64,000 bases of DNA from Atriophallophorus winterbourni. Its lineage: Eukaryota; Platyhelminthes; Trematoda; Plagiorchiida; Microphallidae. The notes beneath the pieces are model-generated. The model did no database searches, was not told the DNA's origin, and saw only the letters and a list, made by a program, of their open reading frames with translations. Of this stretch, positions 48,561-58,346 are shown piece by piece; position 1 is the first letter of the stretch; the number at the start of each line of letters is the position of its first letter. The position numbers were made by a program, and so were the translations under genes. Location: NCBI GenBank assembly GCA_013407085.1, contig JACCGJ010000645.1:1-64000 (forward strand). The letters are read 5' to 3'.

Positions 48561-50309
48561 TAACGATTGACTAATTTGAAGCACATATTATTTGATCGGC
48601 CAATTTAAAAAACGGACGAAATGGTAATTCACGAAGCCAGTTACTTCAAAATAGATCTGCAACTATTGAGCATTAAGGTATTACTCTGCCATCGAAATTT
48701 GTCTGGATAATAAAAACGAGTGAAGGGGACTGAAAATTCACATTTTATGAACAATATATCCAACAACAATTTAATAGTAAGACAACAACTTAAAGATCAG
48801 CTACCTGTTCAGGCAAAATCAATGTGCATTTTAAAATGGGCTGCTCTTAAGAAATGGATACATTGGCTGTACAACGTAGAAACTCGAAAAGCGGATGTGC
48901 GAACACTAGCCAAGTTGGTTGAACAAAATTCATTGTGCGAAATTGAATGATTCAAACATAGACACCTGGTTAATAGGGGAACCTGAGGATACGTTCTTTG
49001 AGGTTTAAACTGGTCTCTACAGCTTGTCATAATGACTTGCCTGACACATCTTGAGAACAGCTCAGAAAATAGACATAAAGTTATTCAGAATGAAAGTTAG
49101 CGTCCAAAAACATTAAATTCCTGATCTTTTATTATCTTGTCCAATAGAAAGTCCAACACGACATAAATTATGACCAGTTGAAATGTCCTAATTTCGTCGA
49201 TTTCTAACAGGGTTGGTCATTTTAAGGACGCAATTAGTTCATATTCCACAACGCGAACCCGAATCTGAAGTAACAATAGCGCTCTCAATGCTCACCGCGA
49301 TAAAAGGTGACCGCCTCGTTCGACGAATCATCCATTTTCAGCAGCGGACGTCAATAACTGATATTCGCGCTGCGCTTTCAATAATTTCTTTTCATATCAA
49401 GAAATCAATGTCGTGAGATATCAATTTTTTGGGACAATAACGAATCGACTAAACGTTCTGCACCGAAGGTGGTATTGTGTGTACCCAGTTAAGGGTTAAT
49501 GAAAGACTTCGTTATATAATTAGAATTATAAACGTCAGCTGTATCAATATATACTTGAGTTTATATTCTCACAATATTAAAACAAAATAATTCATGCATA
49601 TTTTAGCACGTGGGTTCAAACACGCACCGCTCAATAAGCTGGTTAGCAGTTCGAATTTCAGCCGAAATGGTGAATTCTTGTTTTGAAACCATACCAAATG
49701 GAAATTGGAAGTGGTTAAAAATAAGCCTAGTAGAACACCTTGACCATTCCGTAGGAATGGGATCGGAGTTGCGTAATGGCTCTAATGGCCAAAACAACGC
49801 GATAGGAAACGAAAGGGGCCACATTTATGAAAATAAAGTTTAAATAGCTGGAACTCAACATAACTTTCTCGACTTATTTCTGGAAGACTGTGGAATAAAG
49901 AGAAAAACGTTTTCAGTATAAATATTGACGTTTCGAACATTATTCGATAAATTTCGATTTTAAGCATGAACCATTTATCGCTTTGCATTCTCAACGAAAC
50001 CCAAGTGGTAAATTACTACTTTCATTAAAACATAATATCTAAAATTAAAAGCAATTAACTTTTTTTCAAAAATAATTTCACTTCGAAAAATAGCCACCAC
50101 GAAAGCATCGTTTGAATGATCAAAAAACTAACTTTCTGATTGTTGGGAAGGTTACGCTTTCTTTCTTTCGTTGTTAGACACCTTTAATAAAATTAACACC
50201 GATAAATAACTAGCATTTATTTTAAATAAACAACAAAAGGATGCCCAAACAATCATGCAATGCATTACACTATGCACGTTCGAGTAGTAAAACAGAAAAC
50301 GAAGTTATG

Positions 50310-50500
50310 AACTTTATTCAACTGTTGAATAAGGCTGGCACGACCAAATTGATTAATCAAATATGTCCACACACATGTTTTTGGGCCAGACCAATGAACT
50401 CAAACGTAAAACATGTAATTGCATGAATTTTCCTCTCACCCCACGACCGGCCTCGTGCTGTTTACAGTCAGCAGGTTGGAACTGTACGGTTACTGGGATA
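50310..50500 (-). repeat. Family B repeat
   Basis: Reverse copy: GAATAAGGCTGGCACGACC, ATATGTCCACACACATG, CATGAATTTTCCTCTCACCC, CACGACCGGCCTCGTGCTG, TCAGCAGGTTGGAACTGTAC. Core damaged (CTGACTG, GAGG). Confidence 0.6.
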
Positions 50501-50754
50501 CACGCACCAGGCTAAACGAACGTACCGACAATTTCTGGTCGACATAGAAAATAAAGCGTTCATGAAAAGTTCAAATGTTTCTACTTGTTCCGTCATGAGA
50601 TTCAAGATTCAAGATGATAGAAACAGCAACCAAATTGCAACGTAATGGTTTCAACGGAAATTTGCAGCAGCAGCAATTTTCTTTGATTCGCTGTTATATC
50701 GAATATTTATACTTTCCAATACGCCTTACAAAATAGAAATTTCAAACACTTTGC

Positions 50755-50915
50755 AATTAAACAAGTTGCGCTTGTATGACACTTTTGGGTAAGGTTGGTA
50801 CGACCAACCTGCGCATGCGGATCCTGATCCTACTGTCCCTACCCGATGAGTGCAAACAACAGGAAACCGGTCGTGGTGTGTGTGTGTGTGATGGAGATGC
50901 ATGCAAATGAGCTTT
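50755..50915. repeat. Family B inverted junction (reverse body fused to forward hammerhead)
   Basis: Reverse body (ACACTTTTGGGTAAGGTTGG, ACGACCAACC) passes directly into a forward hammerhead end (GCGCATGCGGATCCTGATCC, ACCCGATGAGTGCAAAC, GGAAACCGGTCGTGGTG, GTGATGGAGATGCATGC). Same head-to-head design as the family A pairs. Core has CCGATGA. Confidence 0.6.
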
Positions 50916-51559
50916 CACTTCGCCATTAAGTTTGATAAAACTGAATTTATTTTCTCAGCGATACAAAACAAATTTTAAAGCTAATCAAAGTTGTGGTTAA
51001 TTGTTTAAAATGATGTGAATTACATGCAGCCTACTTGAGAAAAAAGTTACTTTACCGGTCAACGAGTATGTAGATGCTAAAATTCCGGTTAACCATTAAG
51101 GATATCACTTTGGAATCGGTTAAACAGAAGTTTGTGCACACGCATATATATGAGCGATGTAGTTGTGAATGGAAAATACATTCTATTACAATTTGATAAA
51201 AACACCTGCTAAGTATGGAAAGCAAGCTTTTATCCGCAGATGTCGGATACTGCATGGACTATAAAATGCCACACCAAAATCTCGATCCCAATGTCAATTG
51301 GTTGTCACAGTGTCATGAACAAGCAAAAGACCGAAGTGCGGTAGTGCAACAATTTAGCTTTAAGTGGCATAAATATCCTCCGGAACAAGATTAACGAAAT
51401 ACATTATGAAGTAGCCTAAGGTTTAACGCACAGTTTTTGGTGAATAGATAGATGCCGATCACAACTAATCATTCATCATGCAGCACTAAATGCGAAACTT
51501 GTACACGGAATCAAAAACCACCAACTGAATCAAGCGCTAACATTAATAAATATACGTAC

Positions 51560-51707
51560 ATTGTATTACTTTTAACTATTAAGTAGAGTAACAAGGCCGT
51601 TGTGAGGGCGAAACTACCCCAAATGCTCCAGGATAGATGAGTGATCACCTCATTAGCGAAATCTTTCAAAGAACCCTCGAATCCTCCATCACGGGTCTCA
51701 GCGTATG
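51560..51707 (-). CDS. Exon: alternative transmembrane segment Y of neuregulin-like gene
   Basis: Following a good acceptor (GTTGCTTTCTTTATAG), and entered in phase 1 from the EGF-2 exon, this exon reads an acidic and polar stalk (YAETRDGGFEGSLKDFANEV) and then a hydrophobic helix containing WSIWGSFALTTALLLYLIV, ended by lysine. Two donors are possible: GTAATA after 51570 (phase 1) or GTACGT after 51560 (phase 2). The second leaves the same phase as exon X and is preferred for that reason. Compared with exon X the stalk is longer and acidic instead of basic, which would change the region cut during ligand release. Exact 3' end uncertain. Confidence 0.65.
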
Positions 51708-51809
51708 CTATAAAGAAAGCAACGGGTAACAATGACAAAACATTTACATGCGGGGAATGGCAGAATTGGAAAAACAACGTTTATCATTACTCGGGACATG
51801 CAGGCTCAC

Positions 51810-51912
51810 CAAATTTTGACCATTAGTAAAATAAGGATTAGGAAAGTTGTAACAAAAAGAGAACCAAACAAAGCGGCGAGTTTGGTTTGCCTTGAAAGCA
51901 GTTGACGGAAAT
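51810..51912 (-). CDS. Exon: alternative transmembrane segment X of neuregulin-like gene
   Basis: This is a 103-nt exon between a strong acceptor (AATATTTTTTACAG) and a near-consensus donor (GTGAGC). Entered in phase 1 from the EGF-2 exon it reads a basic juxtamembrane stretch (FRQLLSRQTK) followed by a helix of about 21 hydrophobic residues containing ALFGSLFVTTFLILILLMV and ending in a lysine stop-transfer signal. It leaves in phase 2. A longer open reading frame of 114 codons covers the same bases in another frame but gives no membrane helix and would not join in phase. The exon lies only about 100 bases from a second membrane exon with the same entry phase. Including both would thread the membrane twice, so they are likely alternatives. 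Confidence 0.68.
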
Positions 51913-52310
51913 CTGTAAAAAATATTCGGAAGACTATATATTTTCACTTTTCCAAAGCTAATCATCATTGTATAGATTTTGTTATCATACCGTTGTGGCA
52001 CATTTAGCCGATACTTATACCATTTTTCTAGTGTTATACTGTAGCAATTAATATTCCGAACAGTGTGTCGTTCATACAATAAGAACATTTTCAGAATTAC
52101 AAGGACGGTATATTACGGTTATATTTCAGCTGCTTAGCAATAAACATAAATGAACGACATATTTGAAGAACGCATTCGCAGTTTTAATGGCGTTAAACAC
52201 ATTAGGCGCCAATAACGGGCACAATGGAAAAGCTAAACTTCAATGATTAATAACATACAACACATTTGACGACAGAGCTACAAAGTGACGTCGACAACAT
52301 GAAAACCTAC

Positions 52311-52375
52311 AATCGATTTCGCTCTGTTGGATCGCTGTTCGCTCACACCGTGCCCCATAGAACGGAACAAAACAA
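52311..52375 (-). CDS. Exon: second part of EGF domain (Cys5-Cys6) and juxtamembrane start
   Basis: This 65-nt exon follows a textbook acceptor (TTATTTCACTGCAG). Joined to the previous exon it gives C-S-C, then FVPFYGARC: eight residues to Cys6, with the G-x-R-C ending that EGF-receptor ligands need for receptor contact. After Cys6 come about 11 polar residues (ERTAIQQSEID) that begin the juxtamembrane stalk, where sheddases cut such ligands. The preferred donor is T|GTAGGT at 52310, leaving phase 1. A second possible donor five bases further on (GTTTTC) is weaker and would not fit the membrane exons. Small but well supported by motif, flanking splice sites and phase. Confidence 0.82.
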
Positions 52376-52699
52376 CTGCAGTGAAATAAATTATTAGTGG
52401 GGTTAGCGGAAAATGGATTCAGAATTAATTCGGTTAGCCTAAAACGGTTAGTTGAAGTGCACAACTTGGCCAATACCATTCATACCCAAAACGTCTCCAA
52501 TGTGGAAGCGACATCGACTCCCGAAATATTGTGGTAAACACCTTCGCAGAAGAGGACAACAGAATTGGGAGTATAAAAAATCAAACAAATAACGAGATAC
52601 ACTATTGAGAATAATTTAATGAATACATTTCGTTACGAAAAACGCAAGTGTAAGTTCGAATTACGCTACTCTCGCCAAAATAACTTGTATATTATATTG

Positions 52700-53165
52700 C
52701 GGTGCTTACATCCGCATCCCTCACAACACTACCCGTGCCTGGCTGCTTGCCGTCATCGGGTGCAGATAGTAAAATCAGGTTAAGTGAGCCTTGAAGCAGT
52801 GAATAATTGGTAAACAAAGCTAATCTTGAATGCCACTGTTGTAAATGGTTCTTAAGAAGAACCACGATATTCAAACACAGAATCACAAAGTGATTGCTGG
52901 CCAAGCACTCGAGGCGCATATAAAAGACCGATGTATTGTGGTGCTCACATCCCCCGCACTTACACACCACTACCGGTTTCTGGCTGTCTGCCGACATCAT
53001 CTGGAGACAGTAAGATCAGGTTCAGTGAGCCTTTAAACAGTGGAAAAGCGGTAAACAAAGTTATACTTGTATGCTACTGTTGCATAGGGTTCTCAAAAAG
53101 AACCACGATGTTAAAATACAGAATGCCATAGTGATTGCCAGCCAAGCGCTCTAGGCTATTATAAG
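52700..53165 (-). repeat. Family A tandem dimer (period 241 bp)
   Basis: Two reverse units in tandem; their hammerhead segments (CGTCATC at 52751, CGACATC at 52992) lie 241 bases apart. Both cores are mutated. The dimer sits just upstream (in gene sense) of the EGF-2 exon, within the intron. Open frames here in both strands are repeat shadows. Confidence 0.78.
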
Positions 53166-53386
53166 CACCATTTATAAACGTCTTTTATATAAGTTATAGT
53201 ATGCCATCACACATGCTGTCATCCATAATTACTGATGATCTGGAACTCACAGGGGAATCACAAACGAAAAGTTAGTAAGGAGAATAATATTTACGAGTTA
53301 TGTTATACAATCAGGCAGTATAGATTAGTAAAGTCCTTAAATTGTTGTGTGCTACTTTCTATTCATGGAACCTCAGCTTATATTTT

Positions 53387-53716
53387 TTATTTTGGTGCTG
53401 TTTTTGCACCGAGAAAAATGTATGTAGTCAATTTAAAATAGCTATGCACAAAATCAAATTTTTCGGTAGCAGGTAAACCAGTATTTGGAAAATTATCAAG
53501 GTCAAGAACGAGTCTATTTTTATGCTTAGAACAGCTACAACTAAGTACCAATATCTTTGCTGTACAGGTCTGTAGCGGGTATTCGTGGAAAATAGTACTC
53601 AGAGGAGATTGCAAATAATTTATACGTGCAAACTCGTCATTGGTGACAAACCAAAGCCAACGACAGGCAAATCCCCTTTTTGGTATATTGATGAAGCATA
53701 ACACCCAAGGGTTCAC
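53387..53716 (-). other. 109-codon open frame in the EGF intron, unassigned
   Basis: The minus frame between the two EGF exons contains ACRWLWFVTNDEFARINY, LQTCTAKILVLSCSCSKHKN and LVLDLDNFPNTGLPATEK. It has protein-like composition and several Cys, but no strong acceptor in a phase that would insert it between EGF exons, where it would destroy the domain. Could be an old transposon piece or chance. Confidence 0.2.
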
Positions 53717-53830
53717 AAGCTATTAAACCGAGCGATTTCTCACCTAACGTATGAGAAATACCAACTCGAGAGAGAAATTTTATTAATGCGATAAGTAACT
53801 GAGAGCGTATTCAGATTAATCTTGTCATAC

Positions 53831-53933
53831 CTGCATTGTAAAACACTTTGATCCGATTTCATCATGTAGCATTGCCCACCGTGCAGACAATAGTCGTTGT
53901 TAGCCTCCGTACATGGAATGAGCTCGGAATCTG
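53831..53933 (-). CDS. Exon: first part of EGF domain (Cys1-Cys4) of neuregulin-like gene
   Basis: This is a 103-nt exon (two bases, 33 codons, two bases) after a strong acceptor (GCTCTTTTTTAG) and before the donor GTATGA. It encodes the first four EGF cysteines with spacing C-x7-C-x5-C-x11-C, including the typical NDYCLHGGQCYM motif. EGF-type ErbB ligands use C-x7-C-x4-5-C-x10-13-C-x-C-x8-C, so this matches precisely. In vertebrate neuregulins the EGF domain is also divided by an intron between Cys4 and Cys5, as here. The exon joins in phase to the Ig exon upstream and to 52311-52375 downstream. The reading frame is short, so similarity and phase, not length, support it. Confidence 0.85.
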
Positions 53934-55504
53934 CTAAAAAAGAGCATAGGCAAAGGCGTGATCATATCCACGCCGAATCTAACAACGAGAAGTTAGAAGA
54001 TTATTTCTAAGACTGTTACGTGGATATGAAATTTAGCAACAAGGTTTTGACATTTGCCTAATGTAACACACTAACCAGTAACACTGTTACACATCAGAAT
54101 CAAAATTGTTCGAGGCAAAAATGACCCAAGCGAACACATAATCATGCGTTCGCATTGAGCGAATTTGCGGGAGGTCTCTGCGCCGTTAAATTCTCAGTTA
54201 AACTTCGCAGCAAGCTTCAAGCCATTTACAAATTAATAAGAAATAAACCCTGAAGTAAATCAGGCCTAAAATCGCTCCGATCGGAATCCACTCATTATAT
54301 TTTCTGCATGGATGTAGGACGGCAAATTGCGACAAGGATTTAGAATAATCATTAGCTATGTATTGCATGGATTGCATGATAGTACACAAGATAGAAACTG
54401 ATGGGAATAATAATAGTAATAACGCAAAATTCGGATAGACATATATTACTTAAATCCAAATTATCACTTTTCAAATCCAAAAGTCTTAAGCTATCCATCA
54501 CGGAAAAAATACGTGAGAAAATCAGTCATGCGGAACGTGTACAATCTTAATTGTGGGTGAGTTCACGTTTAACACAATCTGAATCGATGACCACTCATTA
54601 GACGTATGCATTGTATCATGTTAAAGTAAACTACAAGTTTTAGATTGAAAATAAATTGATTGTTTTTATTGTTCCTCGAATTATCATTTATTTTGATCAT
54701 TAGAAGGAACCACCGAAAACAGAAAGCTTCGCAACCAATGCCCGATGCATTTCACACGTGTTGACCTGTTACCCCTAAACATATGCGAATTCGTACAAAC
54801 AGCTTTCTACAAAAGTATCTGATCCTCCAATTATAATCTACAGGATGTGCAGACCAGCTTCCGTTAACCATCTACAACAGGGGTAAATGATATCTGCCCA
54901 TTTTAACTTTGAGTTAGGAATTGTGAGTTTTTCGTTGAATTTACTGAATATGATTTTATCTTCCATCAATATAGTACCGTGGAGATTCTAACGATTCAAT
55001 ACGATCGATAATAATATCGATAATAATTACCTAATTATATAACTACCCCGTTCATAATCGTTTCTATACATCAAGATTTTGATAGTGTTTTGAATGCCTT
55101 TTGAGTCTTCACTGAGTAAATAAACAGAATCTTTATCGATCAGATTCCGCGCTCCGAGCCACGAAAAGCGTATTGTGAGCTTTCCGAAGAACGTTATTTG
55201 TAAGCAAAGATAATTACTTTAAACGAGCACAGATGGGGAGTTTCTTCGAATTTTAATAAATGAAGAAATTGCAAGAAAACACAAATTAAAGCTAATTTCA
55301 TTGATTACATTGAAAACAAATACATCGATATGAACTATTTCATGTTAAAAACTCACACATATCGCGCGGTTCAGAATCAGGTGGAGGATTGACTGCAATA
55401 AGTGAATATTCAAAAGATTAATCAATGAAAAAGATTAATAATACGAAGAGTTCCATTTGTAGAAATTAAACGATGAGATAATATCAAAATGAAAAAAAAA
55501 CGAT

Positions 55505-55560
55505 GGAGAAAGTTATACTTGAATGACACTGTTAAAAAGGCTTCTTACAAAGCACAGATA
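55505..55560 (-). repeat. Family A repeat, short fragment
   Basis: AAAGTTATACTTGAATGACA and TGTTAAAAAGGCTTCTTAC match the central part of the unit only. Confidence 0.4.
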
Positions 55561-55624
55561 ACGGTTCGAGTAGCACTATCCTCAGAAAACGTCAGTCGCT
55601 ATTGAACCATATGTAATTCATTTA

Positions 55625-56010
55625 AGTTGCTCAAACGAGCCCAACGTGGCCAGGACTTGAAAGAATTGGTCGTCACGAAATCGACTGACACATCAGATCG
55701 AAGTGCCACCTGGGACTGACAGCCTCGGGGCCTCTTACTTTCGTTATCAGATTTACCTATAAAAATTGGTGTGTGGAATTTTTATGTGTGTAATAAGCGC
55801 TTTGACGAATTGGCATTGTCGTGTTGTGGGACGCAAGGGTGAACGTGATTAACGATGGAAAGGTTGACCTCGGATGTGAATTTTAACGAAGTCGACAATT
55901 GGACTAAAACGCGGGAGCTGACGTAATTATCGTTGCATCGAGGGTCCTAGAGGTGCAATAGACGACGGGGAAGAAACTGGATGCCACCTCGTGTGACTTG
56001 AATTAGTTAT
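55625..56010 (+). repeat. Family D, LTR-like repeat
   Basis: Copies share GTCGTCACGAAATCGACTGA, ATCAGATCGAAGTGCCACC, a TATA-like CCTATAAAAATTGG, then TAATAAGCGCTTTGACGAAT about 45 bases on, and GACGTAATTATCG near the end. A TATA box followed by an AATAAA-type signal in a 400-base repeat suggests a solo LTR; terminal TG...CA borders and a target duplication were not established. Confidence 0.5.
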
Positions 56011-56130
56011 TACCTGCCCCTTACAATAAAAAGAATCCTTTTATTAAATGTAATGGAAAGTGTTTGTGACAGATCGGGGAATCATAATCATGAAAAAATA
56101 AAGTTTGCAATGAATCTGGGAGAGTAGTTT

Positions 56131-56175
56131 ATTGGTAACGTTTCGCTTCTGACACAGAAGCTTCGTCAGACCAAG
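56131..56175 (-). ncRNA. Hammerhead ribozyme of Penelope-like element (type I)
   Basis: On the minus strand the core CTGACGA is followed by a 7-bp stem II (GCTTCTG / CAGAAGC, loop TGT), then GAAA, a minimal stem III (AC/GU) and a UH site (GUU). The bases after the cleavage point (ACCAA) pair perfectly with TTGGT just before the core, making stem I. C at position 7 of the core is tolerated in hammerheads. This is the minimal type I form known from Penelope-like retroelements, and it lies about 450 bases beyond the GIY-YIG frame in the same orientation. All conserved core positions are present. Confidence 0.75.
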
Positions 56176-56494
56176 GGTGTCAGTACGAACAGGGTTCTAG
56201 CTTAAATTGCATTCACCTGACCAATCATAAGCTGGTTAAGAACTGCACAGTCCATGGTGGGTTCTGCGCTCGTTAAGAAGGACAGGCGCGTTTAATATCA
56301 ACTGACGCACCACCACCCCTACATGCCGTATAATCCCTTAATTGTTTTAGTCTTGGCAGGTGTGAATGACATCTGCTGACAGAATAGCTCGATTGTGTAA
56401 TCGGTGCGCACACTAGGGGTTACGCACGTTAATGTTTATCCGCTGCAGGACCGGATGCCAGATTATGGAGATATCAGCCCCATCCACATTGTAA

Positions 56495-56612
56495 CTCGAT
56501 GTCGGGACATGTTTATCATTTTTTTAAATTTGTGGTGAAATTATTGTAACAGCTGAAAATTCGTGTGTACGAATAAAGTCAATTTCTTCTTCTCCTTCTC
56601 CTTCTTATTGAC
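56495..56612 (+). repeat. Family F repeat 3' end with (TTC)n-type tail
   Basis: The segment reads through a short perfect hairpin (ATTCGT GTGT ACGAAT), AATAAA, GTCAATTTC and a TTC-rich tail. The same sequence recurs inverted at 3722-3840 and in a short form at 26325-26400, so this is an interspersed element whose 3' end carries a polyadenylation-like signal and a microsatellite tail. Here it lies against the Penelope GIY-YIG frame. How far it extends leftwards (up to about 56.2 kb) is unclear. Confidence 0.55.
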
Positions 56613-56910
56613 AGCATTATTACCAGCCTTTGTTATCTCAACCGCCTCAGCGTGAAGTCGTTCCATGTATGGTTTTATTCCACGCCTTATCACTTCTACG
56701 TTATCAAGATCTACGCTATGACCGGTGTCCAGCACATGTTCAGCTAGTGCTGAATCTCTTATCAGTGTTTGATATTCACTGGAATTGCGTGGCTGCTTAC
56801 CGATTCGATTTTTGTGTTCACTTATCCTAGTACTGCGTTCTCTGGATGTTTGTTCGATATATACTCCCGAGCAGCCCTTACAGTTGATTTTACATACACA
56901 TATTTAAAAT
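56541..56910 (-). pseudogene. Penelope-like element fragment: C-terminal GIY-YIG endonuclease
   Basis: About 100 codons are open on the minus strand. They start with CVCKINCKGCSGVYIEQTSR, continue with an R-x-SEH motif and then AEHVLDTGHSVDLDNVEVI. This order (Cys-rich lead, vYIgqT box, R..EHK, and H-x-DTGH block) is the GIY-YIG nuclease at the C-terminus of Penelope-like retroelements. The conserved Gly of the YIG box is replaced by Glu (YIEQT), suggesting loss of activity. The frame then runs into the (TTC)n tail of a family F repeat at 56.6 kb, reading Lys/Glu codons, so the true C-terminus is disrupted. The reverse transcriptase part was not seen upstream. The fragment sits in the large intron of the neuregulin-like gene. 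Confidence 0.8.
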
Positions 56911-57739
56911 GTGAGAAGCAACGTCCATTGTAAAGAAGTTCAATGAAATTCGCTGTTTAATGGTGTGATAATCTACGTTTAGAATCTTTTTTTGTGAATA
57001 AACATTTTACGGTTTACGAACATGAGAATATTATGCTAAATTTTCTATATTATGTGAAGGATTTACGTAAACTATTACCCATTTGCACATGTACGCACTG
57101 ACCGGTATAAATTATTTCTGCATAACTTTGATTGGTCGACTAGATGCTTAGAAAACTCGATTCCGCCAAACCCGATTCAGACGCAATTTAGCAAACACTA
57201 GATTCAATAGAGCTTTCCCAAAAAAGAAAGTCGGTTATGCGCCTTAAACGTAAGAAAGTGGTTTATTGAAGAACAAGATATTAAGGCCCTGACGAGGGTA
57301 TCCCTGTACGACTGATTTATAACAAGCTAGTGGTTTGAATTTAAATGAACGGCAGCATTGAATAAATATGTGGGTCAGTTGCAGATGCAATTGAAGCTAA
57401 AATATCGTAAATTTTCGAATAACGTTTTGTCCTTCAAAAAAATAAAATCGCTTTCCCACATATTTCGGCAAATAACGAGTGGATATTTATTTTGAAAGGT
57501 CAAGTACGTGCTGCAATTTTTTACATTCAAATGAAATGAAAAAAATAAGAAGCGATGAAATCCAAGTTGGACATGATGAAAATTGGGAAATAAATGACGA
57601 CACCGGGATTTAATTACCCAGGTAAGATTTGAGCATTCGATAATGAATTTACCCATGACTCTCGTTAAAACGAGGATAAATAATGATAGCAATATGGATT
57701 TTGATACAATGTAAATTAATATTATGTTGCACACATGTT

Positions 57740-57862
57740 ATACACCACTACCGGTTTCTGACTGTTTGCCGTCGTCAGGTGGAGACAGTAAGATCCGGTT
57801 CAGTGTGCCATGAAACAGTGGTAAACAAAGTTATACTTGTATGCCACTGTTACATATTATTA
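57740..57862 (-). repeat. Family A repeat with intact-looking hammerhead
   Basis: A reverse copy from the hammerhead (57744-57786) through GATCCGGTTCAGTG, GAAACAGTGG and ACTTGTATGCCACTGTTAC. On the minus strand the core reads CTGACGA ... GAAA with stem I CCAC/GUGG and stem III ACCGGU. Located in the intron between Ig and EGF exons. Confidence 0.72.
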
Positions 57863-57949
57863 TTAAATATAATTTGAATTAGTAACTCGATACAATATTA
57901 TTTTCTCACACGAACAAAACATAAAAATTGAAGTTTGAAGCATGATGTT

Positions 57950-58020
57950 GTGTAAGACCATCACAACCACTTGTGTGAGCACCTCATGGGGTGTGTGATG
58001 GAGATGCGTGCAAATGTAAC
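57950..58020 (+). repeat. Family B repeat fragment
   Basis: CACAACCACTTGTGTGAGC, GGGGTGTGTGATGGAGATG and CGTGCAAATG match the unit's tail only. Confidence 0.35.
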
Positions 58021-58346
58021 TTTGAATTGAGGGGAATTTCTTGTTTTGCCACAAAATGGATAATGATAGAATTTCATAATCACGTGTTTTATTTAAAAAA
58101 AATTAACGATAATAGTGCTCTCAATTTGTTAGTACTTTATAAACCTCAAAACTAAACTAAGTGATTCTATTCTAGAATGATATGATACGAAGACAAAGAG
58201 TTTAAAAACTTGTGAAACTGTTGTACAAGAACGAGAATCCATGCAAGGATAAATTAATATTTATCAGACTGAGGTGGAATCTCAAAGTGACAAAATAATA
58301 CTTTTGAATGAGATAAAATGTAATGGTGAACATCCAAAAAACTCGC

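Larger units (their letters stand above)
48600..51559. other. Probable intron of the neuregulin-like gene
   Basis: Contains two family B insertions (50.31 and 50.76 kb). A GC-richer segment at 49.61-49.83 kb, open on both strands and starting GTGGGTTCAAACACGC (B-box-like), is probably an unclassified repeat. No further exon in a fitting phase was found. Confidence 0.4.

Noticed and set aside
51710..51777. Possible LMBR1-like membrane segment (LLPVAFFIAYAET) upstream of exon Y
   Set aside because: The hydrophobic part is the pyrimidine-rich acceptor tract TTGCTTTCTTTATAG read as codons; the exon begins after it.
51744..52088. 114-codon minus-strand open frame over the membrane exon X
   Set aside because: The splice-bounded part in a different frame gives a clean membrane helix with matching phases. 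The long frame gives neither a helix nor a fitting phase.
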